This document shows, piece by piece, positions 63,149 to 64,000 of a stretch of DNA of 64,000 nt. Position numbers and translations under genes: made by a program. Source of the DNA: Myxococcus xanthus (GTDB lineage Bacteria > Myxococcota > Myxococcia > Myxococcales > Myxococcaceae); assembly GCF_900106535.1 (NCBI RefSeq), contig NZ_FNOH01000005.1:62001-126000 (forward strand), read 5' to 3'. The stretch's first letter is position 1, and each line of letters starts with the position of its first letter. Below the pieces are notes generated by a model. That model saw only the letters and a program-made list of their open reading frames with translations, was not told where the DNA came from and ran no database searches.

Positions 63149-64000
63149 GTGAAAAGAAAATCGTGGCAGGCTTTGTGTCTGTCTTCCAGGCGCCTCGTCT
63201 GTTTGGTATCGGTATGGGGACTGCTCGTTCCGTCTTTGGACAGCGGCGCCGAGCCGCAGCCATCTCCGCCAGACGAAAAGGCCTGGGCCTCCCTGGGGGC
63301 TGCTCTCTTCATCGACACGTCCTTGAGCGCAGATGGCAAGGTGGCTTGCGCGACTTGCCATCCACCTGATGCCGCCTTTACAGACGGCAAGCCTGTCTCA
63401 CGGGGTGTGTTCGACCGCACCGGTACTAGGAACGTACCCAGCCTGTGGGGCCTGGCCTCGGCCCGTGAGTTTTTCTGGGATGGGCGAAGGGCCTCATTAG
63501 AGACGTTGATGTTCGATCCGCTTACGACCGCCGAAGAGCATGGGATGGAAGGAGAGGAAGCTGTCATTTCATCTGTCCAGGCTCGATATTCAGCGGAATT
63601 CGAGCGACTCTTTCCTGGAAGGGGGGCGACGCGGGAAACGGTATCTAGGGTGCTCGCGGCCTATGTGCGCCAGCAGGTTCCTCCTCCCTCGCCGTTTGAG
63701 CAGTTTCTTAGTGGGGACGCGCAGGCACTTCGTCCGGAACAGCGAAGAGGGTTCGCGCTCTTCACAGGCCGGGCGGGCTGCGCGCGCTGCCACCCGCCCG
63801 AGGGCGGAGCCTTCACGGATGGGTCGTACCATGCCGGTGAGATTTCCGCGGCCCTCATAGCTAAGCAGGCGGGCGCGGCTCGAGAACTGGCGCTGCTGGA
63901 CCCTGGCGCGCGGCGGGCGGCTGTCTCTGCGCGCGCAGAAGTGGCGGCGCTGGGGCGATACGTGGTGACCCTGAGGGCTTCTGACCTGGGGCGGTTTCGT
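63149..64000 (+). CDS. Di-haem cytochrome c peroxidase/MauG-family protein, 3' end cut by the window
   Basis: The visible 284 codons begin at a GTG at 63149 (no other good start downstream). A signal peptide of about 40 residues (RRLVCLVSVWGLLVPSLDSG) is followed by the family opening WASLGAALFIDTSLSADGKV, the first c-haem motif CATCH (from Cys67) and FTDGKPVSRGVFDRTGTRNV with SLWGLASAREFFWDGRRASLE, a conserved peroxidase stretch. The second haem motif is CARCH at Cys211-His215. The rest of the protein is beyond the window, so it could be a peroxidase or a MauG-like enzyme. It is predicted to be periplasmic. Its codon use and GC are lower than in the neighbouring genes. Confidence 0.88.
   Translation, partial: MKRKSWQALCLSSRRLVCLVSVWGLLVPSLDSGAEPQPSPPDEKAWASLGAALFIDTSLSADGKVACATCHPPDAAFTDGKPVSRGVFDRTGTRNVPSLWGLASAREFFWDGRRASLETLMFDPLTTAEEHGMEGEEAVISSVQARYSAEFERLFPGRGATRETVSRVLAAYVRQQVPPPSPFEQFLSGDAQALRPEQRRGFALFTGRAGCARCHPPEGGAFTDGSYHAGEISAALIAKQAGAARELALLDPGARRAAVSARAEVAALGRYVVTLRASDLGRFR

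Overview
The window is high-GC, densely coded DNA from a myxobacterium, most likely Myxococcus or a close Myxococcaceae relative. The evidence is the presence of lineage-specific paralogous families first described in M. xanthus (a Sit-type toxin lipoprotein with a double-CXXC immunity partner, a DUF2378/TIGR02265 protein, a TIGR02266 PilZ-like domain), many lipoproteins, GTG starts and four-base stop/start overlaps. No rRNA, tRNA, CRISPR array, insertion sequence or prophage was recognised. About 43 genes are supported. The left edge cuts dnaE and the right edge cuts a di-haem peroxidase gene.

Layout. 0-7 kb: dnaE, then a compact + strand run of sitA-like toxin, sitI-like immunity gene, a dienoyl-CoA isomerase-type crotonase and a prephenate dehydrogenase-chorismate mutase fusion. 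7-20 kb: a U32 peptidase (-), a 2,4-dienoyl-CoA reductase-type SDR, a 1854-residue modular surface lipoprotein closed by a strong hairpin, an M3 oligopeptidase, a membrane-anchored helical protein, and a small lipoprotein gene that appears decayed. 20-30 kb: glycogen phosphorylase with an overlapping NTF2-like gene, a DUF2378 protein, an M23 peptidase, and the conserved prkA-DUF444-spoVR stress/sporulation trio preceded by a 0.9-kb gene-free region. 30-37 kb: a secreted protein, a GT39-type membrane glycosyltransferase, ruvX, an orphan HrpF/NolX-like type III translocator with its LcrH/SycD-like chaperone, and an M48 protease.

37-46 kb: a TPR lipoprotein, two translationally coupled ArsA/Get3-type ATPases, a phasin-like coiled-coil protein, an orphan ParA, a PHA-synthesis-regulator-type protein, then a zinc-ribbon membrane protein with nine DPFASIDIH-type repeats and a helical-repeat partner. 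46-54 kb: TatA-like protein, glycerophosphodiesterase, two beta-barrel proteins, a large S41 processing protease with its terminator, an EI24 membrane protein and glutamate-cysteine ligase. 54-64 kb: a - strand operon in which alaS overlaps a lipoprotein gene, which overlaps a gene for a PilZ-like/low-complexity/Hsp70 fusion; then a 1-kb gene-free stretch and the truncated peroxidase.

The most unusual items are the PilZ-Hsp70 fusion coupled to alaS, the orphan type III translocator/chaperone pair, the Sit toxin-immunity pair with a hairpin over the toxin start, and the ArsA/phasin/ParA/PHA-regulator neighbourhood, which could be a storage-granule or cargo-positioning module. Functional statements rest on motif recognition by eye; no database search was run.
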